Of a DNA stretch of 64,000 bases, positions 10,051 through 20,800 are shown in pieces. Location of the stretch: NCBI RefSeq assembly GCF_028389875.1, contig NC_084676.1, forward strand, positions 9,114,001 through 9,178,000. Reading direction: 5' to 3'. The DNA comes from Rhea pennata (Eukaryota; Chordata; Aves; Rheiformes; Rheidae). Numbering within the stretch: the first letter of the stretch is position 1; each line of letters begins with the position of its first letter. The position numbers and the translations under genes are program-made. The notes beneath the pieces were generated by a model, which did no database searches, had not been told where the DNA came from, and saw only the letters and a list, made by a program, of their open reading frames with translations.

Positions 10051-13029
10051 TCATTCAGGCCAAAACATTGGGGCCTCAACTATGAGCAGGCAACTCCCTA
10101 TCATTTTATTAGCATTTCTGTTTGGATTAATTTTGCTGAAGGTAACACAACAAAATAGAACCATTCTAACTTTAACATGAAATAAAGGTGTTTATATCTC
10201 TTAGGCGACTCAACCAGAAGCCCACCAGGGATACTAAGCAATGACGTTATCATCTTGCTTGTGCAGAATACAAGTTCATTTTGGACCTCAGAGAAATGGA
10301 AAAAAACTTTATTTTGCCTAACGGTACTTTGCTCTGTAGACAGACTAACAAATCCAACCTTCCTAGCAACAGTCTTAAAAGAATATTATTTCAATAATTC
10401 CAATGCATTTTAGAAATAACCACCACCCAGCAACTTATTTGCACTGCATTTGGAGCCAAGCACAGTCCTCAGCCTGTTGCTCTATAACCTCCCACTGCAG
10501 CTCTTAACACTGGAGCAGTTTTCAGATTATTTCCATATCACATTTGTTCATATATGCATTTGTTCTATATTTTTAATATAAAGCTGGTAACTTGTCTCAC
10601 AAACAAGTTGTGAGATAGGGTTTTAATCGATTACTGCTTTTTATTCAGAAGCTCCTACAATGTACGCTAACATTGCGTTCGGGAAGCAATCATCAACATC
10701 CACTGACCGCTGAAGTGCAAGGCGTGAGCTTGGGGGTCACCCACTCTAATGGATGTCCTGGCCCAGGGCCAGCTGGTAGAAAGGCTACAGGTGGAGGAGG
10801 AGTTTCCTCATTTTCATAGCTTAGCACTTAACCTGATTCTGTACATGGTGGTTTTCTGCATATCTCGGTTTGGAAGGGGTTAGGCTATCAGCCTCTTGGT
10901 TACCCTAAGACCAAAGCTGAGCTTTACTAGGGAAAGGAAACTGTCGTCTTCCCTTGGTTTCTGGTTTTGCTCAGCTGTCCCTCCCTGCTTTAAAAAGTCT
11001 CACATTGGGCATGTGCAAAAGCAGACGAACTGAATGGCCAGGTCTCAACACCAGAGAGACTACAGTGTCTCATGCAGACAGTGAAGACCTAGCCTCATGT
11101 CCACTGTCTGCTTGGGTGTATTTAAGCTTCCAGCTCCTGCATTGTGAGTGAGGAGGAGCAGGAGGCAGGAGAAGGGAACAAGTACTTCCAACCTCTGTTG
11201 TTGGCGTTTTCAGTTAAGGATAAACAGACATTCCCTGAAACAGGAATTACAGCCAGCTCTCCTTGCTGCAGGCTCAAGTTCCTGCAGGCAAAGGAGAGGA
11301 GGCGCCTGGACCTCCCACATCCCCCAAGTGCTCCCGGCTATCAAGGAGCCACAGGTACAGCACAGTCCTGCAGTATATTCTGCTGACACTATACCTGTAT
11401 TTTCTAAATATTTTAGGAATGACTGAAAGTCCATTCTTAGCAAATTCTCTGGGGGGAAAAAAATGTGAAATACTCTAGTTGGAGAGCAGCAGAGGGAGAA
11501 GGGATTTCATTTGTAGCTATTATTAGCTGTCCAGACTTTCACTGCTGCTGCGCAATGCAAGTGATTTGTCACACATCTCTGGAGGATGCTGCTTGTCCCT
11601 GAAGGGCAGAGGCACCGTACCATGATGCAGAGAAGTGACACTCAGTCACTGGGTTTCCTGGCCTGGGCAAATGCCATCACCAGCACTGCATGCTGGGGCT
11701 CCTGGCTCTGCTGCAAACTCCAGGCAAGAGGCTGGCATTTTTTGCTAATTCAAAGTCTGGCACCCACCGGCTTCAGGACACTAGGACTGTGAGTCAGGGA
11801 GAATTTGCGAAGTTTCTGGATCAGCTCTTGTGCATTGTTTGTTGTCCAAGTCTAGTAAATAAAAGTTATCTGCTATCCACCCTCTTCTCTGAGGTAGCTT
11901 TGGATGACAACCTATTCTATTTAACTTTTTCTTAGATAAACTAGTCATTACATTTCATTATCACTTGTTTAAAGGCCTGTTCCATAGGTTTTGACTCCTG
12001 TAGTTCTTTCCAGAGCTCCATATTTTTTCATACTCTTTTTAAAGTTTTCCTGGGAAATACAATTTCATAAGAGTTGTCTCTTGTCTAAATTTGTTAGATA
12101 CCTAGGCAGGAGCCAGCTGTGGCAAGTACAAGACACTGCTGAATTTCACTTTGAATTAGAAGGTACACGAGACAAAAGAAATAAAAAACAAAACCGAACA
12201 TATCTTCTGCATTATCTGCTTGCTGCAGCTCACTGATGTTTGGGGCGGATCCCACTTCCCTCTTTCCAAAATAAGATCCATTCATTTTTATCTTAATGGG
12301 TTAGGATTGCAGTTCTTAAGGTCTCAAGGGCATCCTTTAACTTTAAACAGAGACTCATTTTATGGGAGCTTGCGGAGAGGAGCGATCATGCTCTGAAGTC
12401 TGCTCGGAGACTTCCAAAGTCCTGTTAGTTAGGACAATAAAATTCTTCAAAACATCATTCCACACTAAGCCAAGCAGGCCTGTTGGGTAGAAAACACTTT
12501 CCCATTCTCTTAGTATCTTCAGGGAATGAGAGAGAGAAATCAAAGCACCCACACTCATCTTTGTAACCAGGTATACTTTCATTGCCATTTCCTAGCTTGA
12601 CCTTGCAGTCTGTATTTTAGACTGTTTCCAACCTCTTTGTTAGCTGCAGCTATATTTGTATTTGGTGAATTATTTTATTTGCTTACAAAGTCATTTCTCC
12701 AAGGTTAGTGTCTATAATGGGGAAATGCATTAACACTTAAGACAGTAAACAAGGGAAAAATCTTCCTTGCTGAGAGGCAATCCAGTCCTGTTACCCCAGG
12801 GGAGGGAGCCAGCACTTGCTGACATGCAGGCACTTCTTGCCCAAAGTATACACACAACAGATAGCTGAACTAAAATTACACTTTTTATCCCATAGGCACT
12901 GGATAACTCACCTTTCCCTTGCCACAGGATCCATGTGTTTGCAGCCAGGCTCCGGCAGGAGAGCCTTCACCTCCACACCCCTAGTCGCTGGCAAATTACC
13001 CCACATGACTACTGTATCTTTGGGGTACC
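10051..13029. other. Intergenic, no gene seen
   Basis: Mixed-composition sequence between the SINE and the CR1 element. Short overlapping frames at 10.95-11.48 kb and 11.59-11.94 kb show no recognisable protein and lie on both strands, so I do not call them. Confidence 0.55.
10595..10615. repeat. Perfect 8-5-8 inverted repeat
   Basis: TCTCACAA and TTGTGAGA flank ACAAG. A second overlapping pair, AACTTG and CAAGTT, lies in the same place. Confidence 0.85.
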
Positions 13030-14248
13030 CTAACTTAACGAATCTGAGAGCCTTCTCTGATGGAATGACTGGCTGGGTAGATGAGGGGAGAGCAGTGGAC
13101 GTTGTGTACCTTGACTTCAGCAAGGCTTTTGACACTGTCTCCCATAACATCCTCCTAGAGAAGCTCAGGAGTTGTGGGTTAGACGAGTGGACAGTGAGGT
13201 GGATGGAGAACTGGCTGAAAGGCAGAGCTCAGTGTCATCAGCGGTGGCGTGGAGTCCAGTTGGAGGCCTATGGCTAGTGACGTCCCCCAGGGCTCAGTAC
13301 TGGGTCCCATCCTGTTCAACTTTTTCATCAATGACCTGGATAAGGGGGCAGAGTGCCTCCTCAGCAAGTTTGCTGATGATACTAAGCTGGGAGGAGTGGC
13401 TGATACACCAGAGGGCTGTGCTGCCATTCAGAGAGACCTGGACAGGCTGGAGAGTTGGGCAGAGAGGAACCTCATGAGGTTCAACAAGGGCAAGTGCAGG
13501 GTCCTGCACATAGGGAAAAATAACCCCAGGCACCAGTACAAACTGGGGGCTGACCTCCTGGAGAGCAGCTCTGCAGAGAAGGACCTGGGAGTGCTGGTGG
13601 ACGACAAGTTGAGCATGAGCCAGCAATGTGCCCTTGTGGCCAAGAGGGCCAATGGTCTCCTAGGGTGCATTAGGAAGAGTGTTGCCAGCAGGTGGAGGGA
13701 GGTGATCCTGCCCCGCTCCTCAGCCCTGGTGAGGCCCCATCTCGAGTACTGTGTCCAGTTCTGGGCTCCCCAGGACAAGAGAGACATGGAGCTACTGGAG
13801 AGAGTCCAGTGTAGGGCTACATAGATGATCAGAGGGCTGGAGCACCTGCCCTATGAGGAACGGCTGCGAGAGCTGGGCCTCTTCAGCCTGGGGAAGAGAA
13901 GACTGAGGGGGGATCTTATCCATGTGTACAGGTACCTGAAGGGAGGATGTCGGGGGCCAAACTCTTTTCAGTTGTCCTGTGTGACAGGACAAGAGGCAAT
14001 GGGCAGAAATTGAAGCACAGGCAGTTCCGCCTGACCGTGAGGGGGAATTTCTTCCCTGTGAGAGTGACGGAGCCCTGGCACAGGTTGCCCAGAGAGGCTG
14101 TGGAGTCTCCTTCTCTGGAGCTCTTCAAGGCCCGCCTGGACGCGACCCTGTCTAACGTGCTCTAGGTGACCCTGCTGAGTGGGGAGGTTGGACTAGATGA
14201 TCTCCAGAGGTCCCTTCCAACCTCATCCATTCTGTGATTCTATGATTC
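13030..14248 (+). mobile_element. CR1 LINE, 5'-truncated, decayed reverse transcriptase part
   Basis: The sense strand encodes the C-terminal half of a CR1 reverse transcriptase. AVDVVYLDFSKAFDTVSHNI is the classic non-LTR RT motif, followed by [19 protein letters not shown] and the catalytic FADD box at 13369-13380, then the CR1 C-terminal region ([19 protein letters not shown] and [20 protein letters not shown]). Reading changes frame near 13.2-13.26 kb, has an in-frame TAG at 13822-13824, and shifts again near 13.95 kb, so the copy is dead. The 3' end has the CR1 tail GGTTGGACTAGATGATCTCC and closes with ATTCTGTG and ATTCTATG octamers (14229-14244), with no poly(A). The 5' boundary is approximate. 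Confidence 0.95.
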
Positions 14249-14859
14249 CCACCTGGAGCAGGAGGGCGCCCAGAGCTGCACCCCGCCAGCCAGCACACGT
14301 GGCAAGTGCCACCAGCAAGAGCACCCCAGCTGGTACAGAAAGCCTCTTCCTACACTAGGTGCTGTCTGCCGGAAAACCCAGGACAACCCAGGTCCGAATT
14401 TGCTTCCTGAGACCTCCAATCAGCAGCAGAAATAGCCCTGTGCCTCATCTGCAAAACACAGTGACCCCTCTCAGGCCTGTTCACTTGATTACAGCTTACA
14501 AAGCTAATTTTATATATATATATGTATGTATATATATACACACACACATACGTACACACACTTTTTCACTGCGTGCATCGCCCAGGGTGGTGGGGACTCG
14601 ATTTGGAGGAGGCGCTCTGGGAGATTTACCAACGCTAGTAAATCATTGCAGCAGCAACACTTCTGCCAGCTTGGCGATGGCAAAACCAGCCTCTACACAG
14701 AGCTGGAGGATCTATTTTCTTCCTTTGGCAAACAAGAATCGGGGAATTAAACAAAATATTAGGGTGATTCACTTAAGAGTCCCCACAGATTTTACCAAAG
14801 CCATTCCCACTCTGTCCCAAAATGCTGTTTTCATCCATCCTGAATGAGGATGGATCAAG
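14249..14859. other. Intergenic with AT/AC simple repeat
   Basis: Apart from the TA/TATG/CA simple repeat at 14510-14560, nothing recognisable is seen between the CR1 tail and the CpG island. Confidence 0.5.
14510..14560. repeat. (TA)n(TATG)n(CA)n microsatellite
   Basis: A compound alternating purine-pyrimidine repeat. Confidence 0.9.
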
Positions 14860-15200
14860 GCCAGCTCGTGCCGCAGCATCTGGCCCGGCACGGGAGCGGA
14901 CGCGCACGGCTCTGTCCGGCAGGTAACACCTCCCGTAACTTCCAGCGCCACCAGCCCGGGGCTGGGGGGCCTCCTCCGAACGGGGGCCGTGGCATGACGC
15001 GGACAGAGACCTCTCCCCTCCGCACCCTCAGAGAGCGAGCGCAGGCGGCAGCGAGCGCGGAGGGAGCAGCCGGGCGGGCAGCGGCGACGGGGCCGGGACA
15101 GGCTCCAGCCCGCGCTCGCCTTGCTGCCCCGCACCCTGGGACGGAGAGCGCGTGGAGGAAGCGCTGTCCCTGGCTGTGTGCTCCGAGAGCTGCGAGGCAT
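14860..15200 (+). promoter_or_regulatory. CpG island, candidate C1QTNF2 promoter
   Basis: About 340 bases of G+C-rich, CpG-dense sequence stand out from AT-rich flanks. Known C1QTNF2 orthology and the acceptor just before its ATG require an upstream non-coding exon, and this is the only clear island between SLU7 and C1QTNF2. A consensus-like donor, cggcag|gtaaca, occurs at 14922/14923. Frames of 130-148 codons on both strands here are typical of GC-rich DNA lacking stops and are not called as genes. Linking it to C1QTNF2, and the strand, are inference. Confidence 0.5.
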
Positions 15201-15816
15201 TCGCCAATTCTGGGTTTAATGGATTGGTATAAGCCAGGACGTAACATTCCTGAGAATTATAACACCGTGACTCGGACAGAGGAGAAATGAGAAGGGGCAG
15301 GGATTTCCCGGGATTCACCACTTCTGTGTCAATACAGCTAACTGTCCACCCCAGGACTGCTGAATTCCCATTCAATCCCTGCTTCTAGTGTTCCTGCCTT
15401 ATCTTAAACAACTGCTATATTTTCCTTTCCTTGTAATTACTTTGCAAGCTTAAAAGCAAAGCCCCAGCCCATTCCAAAGACAGGAACGCTTCTGCCCCAT
15501 CATCTCTATGTCAAAGTGCCCGTGTTTCGCCCCATGCCTTCACCTCAAGGAGCACTGTGATGCATGCACGGTCTCCTTTTGAAATTCCCATTTGCAAAGT
15601 TATTTGCTTTATGATGATGTCCATGAGCAGCAACAGTAGTGGAGCATCTCATTTTACTTCAAGTCTTGTGACAATCTTCTTTTACTCGTTTGTCTAAAAT
15701 TGTTTTGGAAGTGGAAGTTGAGTTTCTATCCTTAGGTTAATACTTGCTTCCCTTGCTAATTTTTTACTGATCAAGCGTCAATATTATTCCCTAGATTTAT
15801 CTGTGTCACCCATCCC

Positions 15817-15837
15817 TGTACAAACTCTGTTTGTACA
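15817..15837. repeat. Perfect 9-3-9 inverted repeat
   Basis: TGTACAAAC and GTTTGTACA are separated by TCT. Each arm contains a TGTTTGT-type sequence compatible with a forkhead core, on opposite strands. Confidence 0.85.
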
Positions 15838-17392
15838 AGCAGCAACTACATCGCACAAAGCCTGAGCCCGTCAGAAACAATCCAGGAAAACTGAGTGTTT
15901 CACACCAGACCACAAAGGAAGAGAGAGAAAGGAAAAAGCTCCCCAAGCATCAACAGTTTTCTAGCCATATGTGTGTAAAAATTTCTTTCCCTGCCACGTG
16001 ACAGAGGAAGAGGCTCAGACCCATTACACAATAATAAAAATATGCCTTTGGCAAAGTTGAGCCAAAGCTTGGAGCGGCTGCAGGAAGCTAGGAACACACG
16101 CGAAAAGGAGCAAAACATAAATAAAAAAGATAGAAGAAGTCAAAACTGCATGCCCCCCTCAGAAGGAAGCTGTTGCGGCAGGACCAAAGGGTCGCACTCT
16201 GCTGCATGACAGTGATTTGCAGCAAAAACATCTGCTTAAAATTCTGTTGGTTTCCAGTGCACATCAAGATCTCACTGAAGAGTTTTGCCTTGGTGAGTAC
16301 ATTCCCTTTTCCTTTTTTTTCCCTTCCTTCTCTCCCCTCTCTTAACCTTAACTTTGAAAAAACTTACCAAATAAGGTCTAAATCACTGAGCACTCAGGTT
16401 TCCAATGCATGCAGAGGAATCCAGTCTCAAGTTAAATAACCCAGTAAGGAAACAGTCCTCACAGGCTTTTGCTGAGAGCAGCCAGCTCGTACCATTCAAA
16501 TTGCAGCCTCCCCCCTCATTCTGGTACTAACTGCTAACTTTCGTAACACGGTTTTATTCATGGATCTGGGAGAGGTTTGCCACAGGCAACCCTGGCTGCT
16601 TAAAGCTGAGCAGGTGATGCCACGTCAGGCACAGAAGACGTATCAGTCTCCTTGATCTCTTTTGACAGTCTTTTGTGCAATAACAAGTAACAGAGCAAAT
16701 TGATATCTTGTATAACTACTTCACAGGATTATATCAAAAATTAAATGCATCCATTTTAGCCGTGCTGCTGCTGACACCGTGCTGCTGCTGCTTATTTTGT
16801 CTAAGCCGCTGTTCGGGTCGGCATGCCCAACACTGCCTTGCTGATTCCGCTCCAGAGACACTGAAAACAATCACCCAAGGTCAGAATCACACTCACAGGG
16901 AAACTGTTTATTTTGAGGATTAACCAAGACTCCTTGAGCTACTCTGTAAAATTCTGAAGCATGAAGACAGTTGTTTTGTTTAATAAAGCCTCACATACTT
17001 GAGGGAAATAGAGTAGAAAGCCATACTAGTTTGTTCACTGTCTGGGTCACATCTTGCTGTTTGTGTGCAGGTTATACAGACCATCCTGCTCTTATTTCCT
17101 CTGTGTGCAGCCATTCCCCTCAACACACCCAGCTTCTCTCCTTCCCCCGCCTGCATTTCCTCTCTGCACACAGCGCACACCACCACGCTGCACAGGCTGA
17201 AACACACCGTTCAGTCTCAGTGTGCACTGCCAACCAAGCATCATGTTTGGCAACCACCATTTTTTTGGATTTTTCCCTCTGATTTCATTACAGCCCGGCT
17301 GCTCCATGAGCAGCAGGAAAAATAATTGATCCTGCTTGCCTAGGGCTCATTTATGGGCAAATCTTTTCTTCCAGATATTCTTTTATATGTAT

Positions 17393-17418
17393 ATAGATAG
17401 ATAGATAGATAGATAGAT
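17393..17418. repeat. (ATAG)n microsatellite
   Basis: About six and a half ATAG units. Confidence 0.93.
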
Positions 17419-17769
17419 CCAACTTTTAACTGTACAATAAATGCAGGAAGTTACCAGGACAGAGGAGGCTAGCGCAGGAGCTTGTAGGAGCCAAGCAGAA
17501 GGCAGGCTATTCAAGCAGGTATTTTGCGGCAGCTAAAGCTACAGGGGGAGCATGGCAAGAGCTGCATTCCCTGAAGAGCTTGTCCAAGAAGAGTATCTGG
17601 CAGAGACAAGCCTGTCCCAAGCCCTGCCAGCTGCCTCTGCCAGAAGCAACCAGCTGGTCGGGAGTGGTGGTTGCAAGGAGCCCCATGGGAATGCAGCTAC
17701 TAGGGATTGTGGATGCCAGGTGTCAGAACGATGCACTTCAGCTCTCGTAAGACAGCATGGATCTGCAGT

Positions 17770-17870
17770 CCTGTCCTGTGGTGCCTCACGTAGCAAGGAA
17801 GCTCATGGGATACTAGGGTTTCAGCACAGACAAGCTGGGTTCAAATCCCACTGAATACACAAATGACTGA
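17770..17870 (+). mobile_element. Old tRNA-derived SINE fragment, MIR-like
   Basis: GCTGGGTTCAAATCCCACTG fits a tRNA B box in the context typical of MIR-type SINEs. About 30-40 bases upstream, CTCATGGGATACTAGGGTTT and CAGCACAGACAAG resemble the anticodon-arm part of the MIR head. The A box is badly degraded, and the downstream core is not clear. Call rests on pattern memory only. Confidence 0.4.
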
Positions 17871-20800
17871 CTGAAAACAATTTATTATGGCAATTGGGAC
17901 AGAGACAGACAGTCCACCCATTCCCATCATTTCTATATCCTAAAGAAAGCTACAACCCTATTTCCCTCTCCCAGACCTCCTGTGGCTGGGAGAGCCAGAG
18001 CAAACAGCACATTCTGTGGAGGGCTTCAGAGATCCATCAGGAAGCACAGGACCCAATAAAGCAATAAGGAAGAAAATAAAACGCTCTAAATCAGAAGGGG
18101 GTTGCCACATAAAGGCAATAGGAGCACTGGAACAGAGTCAGAGAATATATTCATTTTCAAAAGCATTCATTACATTTCATTATGTAGCTATAACAAAAGC
18201 TCCTAAACTCATTAGGAAGTTCATTAGGAAGAGAGAATCCAGTAAACACTCATGTTTGTAACATACTTGCAAATCAGAGATGCTCTGTCCAGAAGGGATG
18301 ATTTTTTGGCAGAATCATCTCCTTTCTAGTTTGCTTCCTGACAAAGATTTCCCTAACTTACCCCATGTGAATCCACTACACTGTTTTCCAGACTGCACAG
18401 ACCCCAGAAGATGCCCTGGACCACTCATCAGCAATTCCCATGGGTTCAGCTGAAGGACCCAGGGAATCACTGTATCTAAAACCTAGCTGCTGGACATCTC
18501 ACACTCTGCCTTTCTGCACTTCATCATTTCACCTCAGGCACAGATATTTACAGCACATTTTAGAGCCTCTCTCCTTCTCTTGGATGCCAGAGGCTGGCAG
18601 AGGTATGATGCAGATCTGATGAGAACATAGGGTTGTAAATTGAAGCTCTGACAAGCATCTGGGAGCCAAATGGGACTTTAAAGACTCAAACTCTAGAGTT
18701 AGTGCTGTAGCCTTTGACCATCATCTGTCCACCAAGAGATGCATCAAGCTGCATGAGCCACAGTGTAAAGAGACTCCCAAGGGCTGTGCTGAAGGCACAA
18801 CAGGCTTGTGTCATTGGGAATCTTGTGGAGATTTTCCCTTCCTTTTTTTTTTTTTTTTCCTTTCTGAGTGAGCAGCATAAAAAACACCATTACTTATAAA
18901 TATTTCAAAAGACATCATTTCAGAGAGAATCAATGGATGGATAGGATATTTTTAGCTGTTGGGAGTAAAAGCACTTTCTGCATGAATGAGATCTTGTGCA
19001 TACAGTTGTGCAGTAGCTGAGGGAGATGCACTCCACATGTGTAGGGCAGGAGCACCTCTGTTCTGACCCAAGCTCTCCCATCAGCATGCTCAAAAACTTC
19101 AAGCAAGTCGCTTAGCATAGCCTGCACCAGCACTGCTACAGGCTCTTCTGGGGATGTGGCCTGGACAAAATTAGCATGGTTTACTAGACTAGCTCTGGCT
19201 GAAGCCTGGCCTGCCATGACTAGGCTTTTGAGACATAAGATAGCCTTTTTAAGTCAAACTGGTGTACCTTCTTCTCCCATCTTAAAATCAGTGCATTGAT
19301 AGCAGCATACTTGCCTCTGGGTGCTGAGGAGCTGAATACGTGCACTTCAGTAGTACACACAAACTACAGCCGTCACCTGGGTCCCCCTATGCTCATTTAG
19401 GAGAGCAGGACTCTTCCCTTCCCTGAGCAGTCTGCCATCATCAGTTACCTCTTATAATCCACTGAACACACTCTCACGGAACAGGAATTGTCACGTGTGA
19501 AATGTCTCCAAAACCCAATTACAAAAGACGTTTCAACTGAAGTGTCATTAGAAACCTAAGAACTCAAATGAAAGCACACTGCATGACCTTCACTGCCAGG
19601 TCCACCGCCTATACTTGGGAGAGGGCAGATGTTGATCCGTTTCCAATTGTTTTTTTGTAGCTCATCATATGTTCCACATTGAGGAGCATTTTTTCTTTTA
19701 AAGGTGGAACAGCATGAGGCTTGTTTTCTCTTAAAGAGATTTCTTTAAAAGGTTATTTATAGATTCTCTCATAAATGTGACTGTGCTTTTCATCCCACAT
19801 GCATTACTATGATGTGGCATGAAATGTTCTAGTAGAGCCTTCTAATTAACACTGATTTGAGAACCACATCAGACAAGTGCTCCATGTACTCCAGTATTCT
19901 CTCCCCAAAGAGAGCCAGCACCAGTTCAGATGTAGGTGCAATAAACCCCAGAGTGAGCAGTGAGTTATGGGCTGTTTTACTCCCAAGAAAAACTTCTGCT
20001 CAAATCCCTTCTGACAGAGGCTGGCTCACATCTTGAAACCTGAGGAGCATTATCACTTCCAAAAGTCTTGTTCATTTAAAAAGGCGAATGGGGTGCTATT
20101 GTCCATTCCAGTATCCAGTACTACTAACCACAGCCTCAGGGGCCTCCAGCGCTAATGAGTTGTCAAAGCTCAGGATATTTTGTTTGACACTTTCTGTGCC
20201 TTCATGTCAACTGATGCTGTTGTTTGGAGGTAAATAGAAGTACTTAAGCTAAGAAATATTAAGAGAAGAAATCACCTTCTCTGCCTTGTGCTCCCCCTTG
20301 GTCATTTCTTCTCCAAATGAACAGTCTCACCTTCTTTTCAAGTTTTGCTCCACAATGAATTCTTTTTCCTGCCACTTCTTATTAGTGTCACCCTCTTCCA
20401 AACAGCTTTCACTTCTCTTCTGTCCCATTTGAGATGAATTACTAAAAGAGGCTTAAGAAATGTTAATAACTATTCTCTATCCATTCCTTAGGCATTCTAG
20501 CATTTTTTTTCCATTTCTGTGCACTGAGTAGTCTTTATTCAGCTGTCCTAGCTACAACTGGTTTGTGGTTTCAGTCTCATAAGACCATTAAAGTGACACC
20601 TTTCACCAGCAGCAAATAAACTTAAGTACAAGAAAAACAAAAAAGACCAGAAGAACAAAATGGCTTAGCAGCCAAATCCAGTCCAGAGATCTGTTTTGCA
20701 TTTCCGACTTTTCTGCATGTTCCTAATTATACAGACTGCAGACCTGGGGGGCTCCCAACTCCACATTAATATGTAGCATATTGTTCTATTGGATTTGGAG

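Noticed and set aside
11144-11478. Overlapping short frames near 11.1-11.5 kb that might be an exon
   Set aside because: Frames overlap on both strands and none resembles a known protein; no clear promoter or poly(A) pair.
12816-13277. A 153-codon frame that could look like a host gene
   Set aside because: Its second half is CR1 reverse transcriptase and its first half is unrelated sequence read through by chance.
14769-15290. Frames of 130-148 codons on both strands at the 14.9 kb CpG island
   Set aside because: No domain or conserved residue pattern; composition explains the lack of stops.
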